Translations under genes and position numbers: made by a program
Assembly: GCF_022811845.1 (NCBI RefSeq)
Contig: NZ_CP064266.1
Location: 4,216,001 to 4,280,000 of the forward strand
Direction of reading: 5' to 3'
DNA length: 64,000 nucleotides
Source: Bacillus pseudomycoides
Lineage (GTDB): Bacteria > Bacillota > Bacilli > Bacillales > Bacillaceae_G
In this document: positions 35,946 to 44,290 of the stretch, in pieces
Layout of the letters: each line of letters begins with the position of its first letter
Position numbering within the stretch: the first letter of the stretch is position 1
The notes under the pieces: model-generated
Databases searched by the model: none
Told to the model about the DNA's origin: nothing
What the model saw: only the letters and a program-made list of their open reading frames with translations

Positions 35946-37418
35946 TTAATTCGCATACCAATCTACAGGCTTGGCATACTGGTGGATATTGATTTGCTTC
36001 GTTTCCATAAAGTGCTCCAGCCCAACAGCACCTAACGCTCTGCCGATTCCACTTTGCTTATACCCTCCCCAAGGACCTTCAACATAAGCGAGATGATAAC
36101 TATTAATCCAAGTAATTCCCGCACGCAATTTACTAATGACACGTTTTGCTCGATCCATATCTTCAGTAAATACAGCACCGGCTAATCCATAAATGGAATC
36201 ATTCGCTTTTTGGATAGCATCTTCCTCATCTTTAAATTTCTGTACAACAAGGACTGGACCAAAAATCTCTTCCTTAACAATACGCATATTCGCATTTACA
36301 TCAGCAAAGATCGTTGGCGCAATAAAAAATCCTCGATCAAGCCCATTTTCTGTTAAGCGCTTTCCGCCACAAACTAATTTTGCATCTTCTTCGATTCCAC
36401 TCTTGATGTAATGTAAAACTTCATTCATATGAGGCTCGTTTGTGAGAGCCCCCATTTCAATGTTCTCGCTTTCCCCGTTGCCAACTACAATTTTGCTCGC
36501 ACGATCGGCCAATCTTTCAACAAACTTATCGTAAATGGTCTCTTGTACAAGCAAACGAGATGCAGCTGAACAAACTTGCCCAGCATTGTGGAAAATACCA
36601 AACATCGCATTCTCGATTGCAGTTTCAAAATCCACATCGTCGAACACAATAAGTGGAGATTTACCACCCAGTTCAAGTGTGATTTTTTTCATATTACCCG
36701 CTGCTGCGCGCATAATGCTTTGGCCTGTTTTTGTTCCACCAGTAAAGGCAATCTTGTCAACATCATGGCTCTCGGCAAGCTCATTCCCAACCTTTGATCC
36801 AGGTCCCAATACCAAGTTCGCCACTCCGTCCGGAAGTCCAATCTCTTCGATAATTTCAAATAATTTGAATACGCTTACAGGAGTGACCTCAGCAGGCTTA
36901 ATTACAATTGTATTCCCTGCGGCGAGTGCAGGAGCAATTTGCCAAACAGCTAACATAAGCGGGAAGTTCCAAGGCACAATAAGTCCACAAACACCAATCG
37001 GTTCATGAATAATAATTGTTTCCGAAGAATCAGCACGAGTGTAAGATTCCTTTTTCATGCCTTTGATCAAGTCAGCATAATAGCGGAAGCATTGAATCGA
37101 TACCGGAATATCCACATAAGTGGTTGCACGAATAACCTTACCGTTATTTGCAGTTTCCAAACGTGCAATTTCAGCTGCCTTCTCTTCAAGACGGTCTGCA
37201 ATCTTATAGAGATAGTCAGCTCTTTCATCAGCCGATAAATTCGACCAGATTCCGCTGTCAAACGCTTTACGAGCCGCCTTGATTGCTATCTTCGCATCGT
37301 CTGCTGATCCATAAGCAGACAATGCGATTACCTCTCCGGTTGCCGGATTGATAATGTTTCGTCTAGCACCGGATAACGCTTCTACCCATTTCCCGTCAAT
37401 GAACATGTTAATTTTCAT
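35946..37418 (-). CDS. Aldehyde dehydrogenase (NAD-dependent, PuuC/GabD-like)
   Basis: A roughly 490-residue ALDH superfamily enzyme. PWNFPLMLAVWQIAPALAAG is the cofactor-pocket segment, LELGGKSPLIVF supplies the general-base Glu, and FHNAGQVCSAASR the catalytic Cys. FGPVLVVQKFKDEEDA and GGYKQSGIGRALG complete the family pattern. The start at 37418 follows AAAGGAG by 8 bases and lies 13 bp after the amine-oxidase-like stop. Next to an amine-oxidising FAD enzyme, it most likely oxidises the aminoaldehyde product, as PuuC does after PuuB in putrescine catabolism. This pathway assignment is inference. Confidence 0.92.
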   Translation of the reverse strand: MKINMFIDGKWVEALSGARRNIINPATGEVIALSAYGSADDAKIAIKAARKAFDSGIWSNLSADERADYLYKIADRLEEKAAEIARLETANNGKVIRATTYVDIPVSIQCFRYYADLIKGMKKESYTRADSSETIIIHEPIGVCGLIVPWNFPLMLAVWQIAPALAAGNTIVIKPAEVTPVSVFKLFEIIEEIGLPDGVANLVLGPGSKVGNELAESHDVDKIAFTGGTKTGQSIMRAAAGNMKKITLELGGKSPLIVFDDVDFETAIENAMFGIFHNAGQVCSAASRLLVQETIYDKFVERLADRASKIVVGNGESENIEMGALTNEPHMNEVLHYIKSGIEEDAKLVCGGKRLTENGLDRGFFIAPTIFADVNANMRIVKEEIFGPVLVVQKFKDEEDAIQKANDSIYGLAGAVFTEDMDRAKRVISKLRAGITWINSYHLAYVEGPWGGYKQSGIGRALGAVGLEHFMETKQINIHQYAKPVDWYAN

Positions 37419-37431
37419 AAACAACTCTCCT

Positions 37432-38718
37432 TTACGCAATAATATCTAACAGTTTGAAACCAATATGCGCTAGATTTACCAGCATAGTTTTCTGATTATA
37501 GAACGGGAATGATTTGAGGCGTTCCTTTTCAAATCGATATCCACCTGCACTCCCCGTAACGATCCATTGTGCCAATAACTTACCAAACAATGTCGAGAGA
37601 GAAGCGCCGTGGCCCGTATAACCCGTTGCGAAATATGCGCCTTCTTTGGATCTGCCGATAACCGGAAACGTATCAATTGTAACCCCGATAAATCCGCCCC
37701 AACGGAAATCAATCTTGCTTCCTGCCAGTTTTGGCATTATTTTAACCATGGCATCGTAAACACTTTGATAAACAGCATCGCCTAAGTTTGGACGAACATC
37801 GCCACCACCAAATACGATCCGATTATCTGGTGTACGTCGGAAATAGTAAAGGAAACTGCTTGTATCAAAAACCATGCGATCTTTAGGAATGACGGTACTC
37901 ACCAGTGATTCTGGAAGCTGTTCAGTAGCAATAATACGTGCCGAAATTGGCAGTACGCCTTTGTTCAGTTCATTCATGATTTTTCCAGAGTAACCATCTG
38001 TGGCCACAATAATGTCTTTCGCAGTAACAGCACCTTTTTCTGTTACAACTTTCACACTGTTTCGACCGTACTCAATAGATAGTACTTTCGAATGCTCAAA
38101 GATTTTTGCACCAATCGATTTAGCTGCTTCTCCCAAACCAATTGCATAGTTCAGTGGCTGGAACGAGTAACTCGAGTTGTCGACTAAGCAGCCATAATAA
38201 TGTGGGGAATCGATCTCTTGATGCAACTGACTTCGATCAAGCACGCTTGATTCGTACCCGAAATTTTTGTTTAAGTATTCGCTTTCATGTTTCAATCCTT
38301 CAAAATGCTTGGCTTTGTAAGCCGCCACAATGTAACCTGTCTTTCTAAAGTTACAGTTGATTTGATGCTCGTCGATGATGTTTTTAACCAGTTCAACACT
38401 AAACAGGGAGAGATCATTAAGCTGTCTCGCCTCGTCAGCACCATATTTTTTGACAAGCTCCTGCATCGTTGGCTTATAGCCTGGCAATACCATCCCGCCG
38501 TTACGACCGCTTGCGCCATATCCGATCGTTTCTTGCTCAAGGACAATGACACTCTTCCCTAATTTTTGCAAATGATATGCAGAAGAAAGACCTGTGAAAC
38601 CTGCGCCAATAATAACAACATCCGCCTCTTCATTTCCTTTAAGAAGTTTTCCTTTTTCATAGCTGTTTGCAGTCGCTGTCCACAGTGAGAGAGTATCCAT
38701 TCGATCCATCTTATCCAT
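37432..38718 (-). CDS. FAD-dependent amine oxidoreductase (PuuB/DadA-like)
   Basis: A 428-residue DAO-family flavoenzyme. The FAD loop DVVIIGAGFTGLSSAYHL is at about residues 33-50, and GYGASGRNGGMVLPG follows as in gamma-glutamylputrescine oxidases. TRRTPDNRIVFGGGD and YFATGYTGHGASLS near the C-terminus complete the second FAD contact. It should oxidise an amine or N-substituted amino acid to an aldehyde for the next enzyme. It is the first gene of the three-gene unit, reading from the MerR-type promoter at 38798-38828. Confidence 0.88.
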   Translation of the reverse strand: MDKMDRMDTLSLWTATANSYEKGKLLKGNEEADVVIIGAGFTGLSSAYHLQKLGKSVIVLEQETIGYGASGRNGGMVLPGYKPTMQELVKKYGADEARQLNDLSLFSVELVKNIIDEHQINCNFRKTGYIVAAYKAKHFEGLKHESEYLNKNFGYESSVLDRSQLHQEIDSPHYYGCLVDNSSYSFQPLNYAIGLGEAAKSIGAKIFEHSKVLSIEYGRNSVKVVTEKGAVTAKDIIVATDGYSGKIMNELNKGVLPISARIIATEQLPESLVSTVIPKDRMVFDTSSFLYYFRRTPDNRIVFGGGDVRPNLGDAVYQSVYDAMVKIMPKLAGSKIDFRWGGFIGVTIDTFPVIGRSKEGAYFATGYTGHGASLSTLFGKLLAQWIVTGSAGGYRFEKERLKSFPFYNQKTMLVNLAHIGFKLLDIIA

Positions 38719-38797
38719 AGCTAATTCTTCTCCTTTTGTGACATGTATGTTACAATACAGTCAAAAAATATTTGTAATATTCACACTTCTTGAGTCC

Positions 38798-38828
38798 ATC
38801 ATATGACTTGGAGTTTCCTCCAAGTCAA
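38798..38828 (-). promoter_or_regulatory. MerR-type promoter and operator (19-bp spacer with perfect dyad)
   Basis: Minus strand: -35 TTGACT (complement of 38823-38828), a 19-bp spacer, -10 TATGAT (complement of 38798-38803). A perfect inverted repeat, GACTTGGAG tttc CTCCAAGTC (38805-38826), lies almost entirely inside the spacer. The long spacer and the centred dyad are the hallmark of promoters activated by MerR-family proteins through DNA distortion. It reads into the amine-oxidase operon. Confidence 0.88.
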
Positions 38829-38863
38829 TAGCCATTTGAGAGTTTTTTGAATTCATTTTTGTG

Positions 38864-38890
38864 AAAAAAGTGGAGTAACTCCACTTTTTT
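38864..38890 (+). promoter_or_regulatory. Hairpin in the merR leader (AAAAAAGTGGAG/CTCCACTTTTTT)
   Basis: A terminator-shaped hairpin with a T-run ends 18 bp before the regulator start codon. Its inner arms TGGAG/CTCCA repeat the half-sites of the operator at 38805-38826, so it may be a second, autoregulatory site, an attenuator, or the end of an upstream transcript. Confidence 0.45.
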
Positions 38891-38907
38891 CGTTTGGGGG
38901 GACATCT

Positions 38908-40139
38908 ATGAAAATTGGTACATTCGCAAAGCTTTTTCATGTTACGACCGATACCGTTCGTTATTACATTGAACTGGGATTATTAATACCAGACAAAAAA
39001 ATACCCAGTATCAAATGAACCAATTGTGTCTCGACGACATGGCTTTTATTACTGAGCTGAAAAAATTTCATTTTTCACTGCTAGAAATTCAACAAATTTT
39101 ATCGTATCAGCGTGTCACAAACTTCTCGGACCATGAGGATATCGACTACTACAACAATTTGCTCATTGATAAAAAGAACCAGCTGATCAAGAAAAAAGAA
39201 GACCTATCAAAAGCTATCCAATTGATTGAAAAAGCGGTTCAAACCAAATCGCCTTCATCCAAAGAAGAGAATCTTACAGGGATCCCACTTTCCTTTGTAA
39301 ATCTGCTCTATTGTCCGAAGTGCCACATTCCACTTAAAATGAAAGATGTAACGATTAAAAAAGTCTACATTCAAACGGGGAGTTTAACTTGTACTTGTGG
39401 ATACGAAGCAGCTATCGAAGAAGGTATTATCATTACCGCAAACTTGTACGAGACGTCTCCTTATCCATCTTATTTTTACGATAAAGAAACGATTAAAGAG
39501 ATCAATCCCAAAATGATTAACTTATTTGAAAAAAGTAATTTTTGGTTTCAAAAAATTCTACAAAATGTAGATTTGAAAAACAAATTAATCGTGGAAACAA
39601 ACGTTGACGCTTTTGTGTCACTACCCAAATATATAGATGTTCTTGAAACGAGCGCATCCTATGTATTCAGTGGCTATTCGCTTGCGATGCTCAAGAAGGT
39701 TAGAAAAAGAATTGAGCGTATGAATCCGAAGCCAAACGTCCTTTATATTTTGAATTCTGATTTAAATCTGCCATTGAAACCGCTTAGCATCGATATTTTT
39801 GTTGATAGTTTTACAGCAACTGATTTTTCACTGCTCAATCCGCAGTTCCCAATTCATGTTCTAAAAAACTATTTCTATAGCAGTTCAACAATTGTCGGCG
39901 GGTACTCCTATTATGATAGCTCGGCCAAATCCTTGAAAAATATTTCAGCCTTATATCCAAATTCCCACGAGCATATTTTATATCCAAAATACTTAGAAGA
40001 AAATTTATCAGTCAACGGATTTCAAATCACACAAAGTGAAAATATCGGTTACTGTACAGATCCAGGACCTTATTTTGATTATCATGTAATAGACGAAAAA
40101 TTCCACATGCTAATGTATTTGGCTAGTACGAAAAAATAG
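38908..40139 (+). pseudogene. MerR-family regulator with C-terminal zinc-ribbon/methyltransferase-like domain, frameshifted
   Basis: The true start is the ATG at 38908, after GGGGGGA. It encodes KIGTFAKLFHVTTDTVRYYI and LGLLIPDKK, a canonical MerR HTH, but this frame stops after 36 codons. The remaining 375 codons continue in another frame from about 39003 (QYQMNQLCLDDMAFITELKK). The break is at GACAAAAAAATACCC, where seven A occur and eight would restore one frame. The C-terminal region has CPKCHIPL...CTCG (a Cys4 zinc ribbon) and then a Rossmann/methyltransferase-like part. As written the DNA-binding domain is separated from the effector domain. Divergent from the operon it should control. 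Confidence 0.85.
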
Positions 40140-40145
40140 CACACA

Positions 40146-40196
40146 AAAAGAGGCTGTCCGAAAACTAGGCTAGTTCACGGATGAGACAGCTCCTTT
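40146..40196 (+). terminator. Imperfect terminator-like hairpin after the regulator
   Basis: AAAGAGGCTGTC pairs imperfectly with GACAGCTCCTTT, with inner CCG/CGG and AACTA/TAGTT pairing. It starts only 6 bp after the regulator stop. Confidence 0.55.
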
Positions 40197-40221
40197 GTAG
40201 CTAAAATCATGGTTAATCTGA

Positions 40222-40261
40222 AAAATGGTAGCGCAGGCATAAGCACCCGCACTACCATTTT
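40222..40261. terminator. Strong inverted repeat in the 297-bp gap 40140-40436
   Basis: Arms AAAATGGTAGCGC / GCACTACCATTTT (one mismatch) flank a short loop, with T on both ends. The rest of this gap is AT-rich and holds no gene. Confidence 0.6.
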
Positions 40262-40436
40262 CGATTTGATCTATTTGCTATTACTTAAGCAAATTATGGG
40301 CAAGTGAAATATCACCAATTTGTATCAAGCTAATACTTTGAAGTCCTCAAAAATAAAAAATACCCCTAAAAACACATTATTTTAATTTTATTCATTACAG
40401 GAATGCTACTTCTATAGTTTCATAATAAAACATTCC

Positions 40437-41189
40437 TTAATTACAATACTGATCTACTAACTTCTTTAAATACTCTATGTTTTCTGAAGGTACCTTTTCT
40501 GACAATCTTGCTCCAGCAATAATAGGAGCCCACTTTATAACTTCATCCCTTGATAAACCAGCATTTTTGCAATATATACGTAAATACATTTCAGCCAACT
40601 CTACTGAAGCCTGGGCATACAACAAATATGTTCGGTAGACATCGGCACGAATATCTCCCGCGCTAGCATCCACCCAATCAATAATTTTCACATTATCATT
40701 ACTCAAAATCAAATTAAATGGATGAAAATCCCCATGACATAGCCTAGGTTCAAATACCATTGAATCCAATTTTCTTAACAATTTACCCTTTTGTTTCTCA
40801 TCTAGATTATGTACTGATTCAATCTGGCGATGTAGTTTTTCTGACATCGGTTCAAGTAAATCTGAATCAACCACAACAGTATGTATCTTTTGTTGTGCAT
40901 TAACACAAATATTTATATAATGCTCCGCTCGTTCCATATGATTCATTAAAAGGTCACCTACTGTTTGCCCTTTTACATATTCCATTATAATCGCTTGTCT
41001 ACTCTTTATTTTTGTGACTTCTAATACCTTGGGGACGTGAAGCCCACATGAATAAGCGTATTCTTGTTTCTTTGCTTCGTATAACGATGCTGTATTTGGA
41101 AAGTGCTTTTTAAACACTTTCACAATTTTATTATCATAAAGATATATCTTTGCTGTATTCCCAATAGCTATCGGATTACCTAGGTTCAA
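40437..41189 (-). CDS. Aminoglycoside phosphotransferase/choline-kinase-like protein
   Basis: A 250-residue protein kinase-like fold enzyme (APH family). It has IGNTAKIYLYDNKIVKVF for the P-loop and Lys, MEYVKGQTV for the hinge, LCHGDFHPFNLIL as the catalytic loop (HGDxHxxN) and KIIDWVDAS as the DFG-equivalent Asp. All the catalytic residues are present, so it is probably active. The family phosphorylates small hydroxyl compounds such as aminoglycosides, macrolides, choline or sugars; the substrate is not predictable. Confidence 0.85.
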   Translation of the reverse strand: MNLGNPIAIGNTAKIYLYDNKIVKVFKKHFPNTASLYEAKKQEYAYSCGLHVPKVLEVTKIKSRQAIIMEYVKGQTVGDLLMNHMERAEHYINICVNAQQKIHTVVVDSDLLEPMSEKLHRQIESVHNLDEKQKGKLLRKLDSMVFEPRLCHGDFHPFNLILSNDNVKIIDWVDASAGDIRADVYRTYLLYAQASVELAEMYLRIYCKNAGLSRDEVIKWAPIIAGARLSEKVPSENIEYLKKLVDQYCN

Positions 41190-41485
41190 TTATTTTCTCT
41201 CCTTACAATATAGTGAATTTTTATATTTTAACGAGATCTTTTCTAATGCAATATATACAGTTTTTTTCCATATTTCATTATTCTCCCTTAATCACTTCTA
41301 TCAGTGTAATCGAAGAAGAACCAAGATCCATTCATATTAGATCCTAATAATAAATCTAAAAATTCAGACTTTAATAACCTTAAATTGGACACTTCTTCTT
41401 ATTTTGACTTCCATATTCAATCTACGACGTTTTTTCTTCATCCCTCTTACTTCATTACTATATTCATAGACAGTTTTATATTATC
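41190..41485. other. 296-bp gap; possible 34-codon peptide
   Basis: On the minus strand a GTG at 41392 opens a frame to 41288 (MSNLRLLKSEFLDLLLGSNM..., ending DRSD) with only a weak GAAG upstream. It may be a small peptide or a remnant; I do not recognise it. No other structure is seen. Confidence 0.2.
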
Positions 41486-41962
41486 CTAAATAATATGTAA
41501 AAGGCTAAATCCATACATCGAAGCAACTACAAAAATGATTGTCCATACCGCTAGACTGACTGTCATCCAACTTATGACGTGTGTCTTGTTAGATCCAAAT
41601 GTTAAAGCTAATACGGCTGCAATATCAGTTCCTACGAGAATGGGAGCAAGCAATGCCAAACCAGGAATACCATATCGTTCCCATATTCGCCTTGATCTAG
41701 TTTCTTTTTTAGAAGGTGTTGTTATACCTTTTTTTAACTTTCTTACCGCTTGCCATTTTGCATACTGCTTAAAGAAGAATCCCAATAATAGAACCAAGAT
41801 AAGATTCCCTGCAAATGCAGTCACCCCTACTGCAAATGGTTGCAATCCCCATGCGATACCAAGTGGTACAACGATTGATACATCCATCCATGGAGCAAAA
41901 GCTAATAGAAATAAAACGACATATTGCCACATTTCACCTGCATTTTGAGCCCACTCTAGCAT
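41486..41962 (-). CDS. Small multidrug-export family protein
   Basis: A 158-residue membrane protein with four hydrophobic segments, matching the Sm_multidrug_ex (PF06695-type) family. It shows APWMDVSIVVPLGIAWGL, AGNLILVLLLGFFFKQYAKW, a basic loop RRIWERYGIPGLALLAPIL and a final hydrophobic helix. The family name rests on thin experimental support. It lies 27 bp after the gene upstream, in a probable three-gene unit with the membrane protein and the XRE regulator. Confidence 0.82.
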   Translation of the reverse strand: MLEWAQNAGEMWQYVVLFLLAFAPWMDVSIVVPLGIAWGLQPFAVGVTAFAGNLILVLLLGFFFKQYAKWQAVRKLKKGITTPSKKETRSRRIWERYGIPGLALLAPILVGTDIAAVLALTFGSNKTHVISWMTVSLAVWTIIFVVASMYGFSLLHII

Positions 41963-41989
41963 ATTGTTTCATCCCCTTTTTTCTTTAGA

Positions 41990-42430
41990 TTAAATACGAT
42001 TTAAAATAAGAATAGTAGTTAACCAATAGACCACGTATTGGCCTGCACCTAATACACCAATGCACAGTAATGGAACAAAATTATGTTGAGAAAAGAAGAA
42101 GAAGATCCCTGCCGTTACTGGAAGTGCAACGCTATAGTAAATATATACATTTCGGCAAGCCTTATAAGTTACCCACTGCTGCCCTTCATCTATTTCACGA
42201 AATTCGGATGGTATAAAGCTAAATAATCTAATCTTATCATCCGAATTCTTTCGATTATAAAGCTTTGTGAGAATGAACCAGAAAACAGTAACCGTCACTA
42301 GAATCCAAAAACATAATCTAGCTAAAACGACCTGTGTACTCATAAGAGAAAATAGTAAAAATGCAATAATCAAAACAAATATACCGGCCCCTATAAGCGG
42401 AGATTTTAAAACCTGTTTCATTATAATCAT
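41990..42430 (-). CDS. Integral membrane protein of unknown function
   Basis: A 146-residue protein with four hydrophobic segments: residues about 12-30, 35-52, 90-110 and 118-140. It starts with an ATGA overlap with the XRE regulator stop; an ATG three codons later (42421) has slightly better spacing to AAAGGGAAAGGA. Small membrane proteins paired with a 67-residue XRE regulator are common in Firmicutes. Function unknown. Confidence 0.75.
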   Translation of the reverse strand: MIIMKQVLKSPLIGAGIFVLIIAFLLFSLMSTQVVLARLCFWILVTVTVFWFILTKLYNRKNSDDKIRLFSFIPSEFREIDEGQQWVTYKACRNVYIYYSVALPVTAGIFFFFSQHNFVPLLCIGVLGAGQYVVYWLTTILILNRI

Positions 42431-42630
42431 TCCTTTCCCTTTAAATAAAAAACATCTTCTACTGTAAGTTGAAACGCGGCAGCTATTTTTAACGCCATGG
42501 TGACAGAGGGAGAATAATCACCTTTTTCAATTAACCCAATTGTCTGCCTCGTCACTCCAATTGCATCAGCCAAGTCTTGCTGAGTCCACCTAAATCTTGC
42601 CCGTAATTCTCTAACTCTGTTTTCAAGCAT
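42427..42630 (-). CDS. XRE-family transcriptional regulator (short YozG-like type)
   Basis: About 67 residues, almost entirely a Cro/CI HTH: NRVRELRARFRWTQQDLADA then GVTRQTIGLIEKGDYSPS. The start at 42630 (MLENRV) gives the usual length for this group; the frame is open 12 codons further. It is first in a unit with the two membrane proteins and overlaps the next gene by 4 bases, so it most likely regulates them. Confidence 0.88.
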   Translation of the reverse strand: MLENRVRELRARFRWTQQDLADAIGVTRQTIGLIEKGDYSPSVTMALKIAAAFQLTVEDVFYLKGKE

Positions 42631-42736
42631 CCTAACTTCACTTCCCTCCGTTTCAAACACTTTCATTGTAAATGATTACCAACAAAATGTAAATAATCAT
42701 TTGCATTTTGTAATAAATAATTGCTCAAAAACTATA

Positions 42737-42767
42737 AAACAACACCATCTATAAAATGGTGTTGTTT
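42737..42767 (-). terminator. Terminator of the VOC gene
   Basis: Perfect hairpin AAACAACACCAT / ATGGTGTTGTTT, downstream of the VOC gene on the minus strand. Confidence 0.85.
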
Positions 42768-42798
42768 CGTTTAAAGATCAAGTTAGTCAATTTTATAC

Positions 42799-43182
42799 TT
42801 ACTTCTTTTCCATAATTGCAAAGTAATTTTTCTCATGATCAGCAAAATTAAACGCTCTACCAGACGGCATATTTACAAGTTCTCCAACTGTAATTTCTTT
42901 CTCTACAAACTCTTTATATAATTTATCGATATCTTCAGTGAAAAACAACATGGATGGTGTACTAAGATTTAATTCAGGCCGCATCTTCGCAATTAATTCT
43001 TTATTATGTAGAACCATACTCGTTTCTGCTTTCTCTGTTGGCGCGATTTCAATCCATCTAAATCCTTGACCGTTATCTTCATCAGCAACTAAGTGGAAAC
43101 CTACTTTTTCTGTCCAAAATTGCACAGCCTCATCTTGATTATTTACATATAGCATAATTTGACCGACTTTATGAATCATCAT
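42799..43182 (-). CDS. VOC-superfamily (glyoxalase/bleomycin-resistance-like) protein
   Basis: A 127-residue VOC protein. It opens HKVGQIMLYVNNQDEAVQFW and then TEKVGFHLVADE. GFRWIEIAPTEKAETSMVL is the second strand block, and the end has SGRAFNFADHEKNYFAI. This is the single-domain form common in Bacillus. It follows GAAGGGAAG. Substrate unknown; not evidence of bleomycin resistance. Confidence 0.87.
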   Translation of the reverse strand: MMIHKVGQIMLYVNNQDEAVQFWTEKVGFHLVADEDNGQGFRWIEIAPTEKAETSMVLHNKELIAKMRPELNLSTPSMLFFTEDIDKLYKEFVEKEITVGELVNMPSGRAFNFADHEKNYFAIMEKK

Positions 43183-43413
43183 CTTTTCTTCCCTTCTTCT
43201 ACTTCAACTTCAATTGTATTAAGCATATACGAACTAGCGTTCTTTTTAAATTCCTTTTATACTAAACTTTCACTTTAAATATTTTATCTTCCTTAATATC
43301 TTGAAATGAGGATTATCAATTAAGTAATAGCCGACACAGATCTAATAACCATAATAACATTATGTAAATTAAGTTGCTATATTCTCTCTTCATTTTAACC
43401 TGTATGTCTTAAT

Positions 43414-44154
43414 TTATTGTCCTTTTCTATTCATGTATATTTCCACTACACTACAAATAAGTGCCAAAAAGAAAATAAATGCTCCTATTAAAAAAGTTTT
43501 ATTAAAACTACGAATAACCCCGTATTTATATTTCCATTTAATTTGTTCGTAGAGTTTATTTCCTTCCTCTGATTCCATGCTTACATATTTCTTCTCATCA
43601 CTTGTTTGTATTACGTGTAGTATTTTTTGTTTTTCAAAGTCTGTTTGATCGCCTTTTTGAATCATCGCTTTCACTTGTTGCTTTATTTCTTCTTTTTCGA
43701 TAGATAATTGATAATTTAAAATCACAACTAATATCGCTACACCTACTATACTTCCTACTGTTCTAGAAATATTAGATATACTTGACGCAATACCTGATTT
43801 TTCGGTTGGAACACTTAAAACGGTAGTTGTTGTCAATGGAGCAAGCGTACACCCTGTACCAAAACCTACAACCACGAGTCGCCAATCTTGTACTCGCTTT
43901 ACAACTAATCCGTGTAACCAAAGACGGAAAGACCGATTCACATCATAGTTAACTACAGATTTCCACATTTGAATATACACTTCATTCACAATATCCTCTA
44001 CATCCTGCTTATCTACTACTAAAAAAGCTACTGTTCTATAAATATCTTTACATGTGAATTCACAAATAACCTGAAAGGCTTGTTGATCTCCAGAGGCCAT
44101 TCTCTGTATCCATTCCTTTAATTCTATTTCATCCAATTCTCGTTCCCCTCTCAT
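43414..44154 (-). pseudogene. Chimaera: N-terminus of an ECF sigma factor fused to the C-terminus of a DHA2-type MFS transporter
   Basis: A 246-residue frame made of two unrelated parts. Residues about 7-92 are sigma region 2 of an ECF factor (MASGDQQAFQVICEF, VDKQDVEDIVNEVYIQMWKS, RSFRLWLHGLVVKRVQDWR). Region 4 is absent. From about residue 93 the protein becomes the end of a 14-helix MFS drug transporter (VGFGTGCTLAPLTTTTVLS, EKSGIASSISNISRTVGSIV, and two hydrophobic helices). The junction is near 43875. A deletion joining two former genes in frame is the simplest explanation. The TTG at 44136, after GAGGGG, is the likely original sigma start. Confidence 0.8.
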
Positions 44155-44237
44155 GTTTTAAACAATCTTTCACACTATATTCGCTCGTTTCTCACAAAAG
44201 GTTCATTTTACATGAAAATTTATGTATTACAATAAAG

Positions 44238-44268
44238 AAGGAACAACTCATGTAAGTTGTCCCTTTTT
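44238..44268. terminator. Bidirectional terminator
   Basis: Arms AAGGAACAACT / AGTTGTCCCTT with flanking A/T runs, between the DUF2332 gene and the chimaera. Confidence 0.7.
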
Positions 44269-44290
44269 TATACACCGTTAAAATATCAAT

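Noticed and set aside
35248..37008. Long plus-strand open frames opposite the MATE and aldehyde dehydrogenase genes
   Set aside because: They mirror strongly coding minus-strand genes and have no start signals of their own.
40146..40261. GAGGCTGTCCG...GAGACAGCTCC as possible insertion-sequence ends
   Set aside because: No transposase, target-site duplication or partner end is visible; terminator hairpins explain it more simply.
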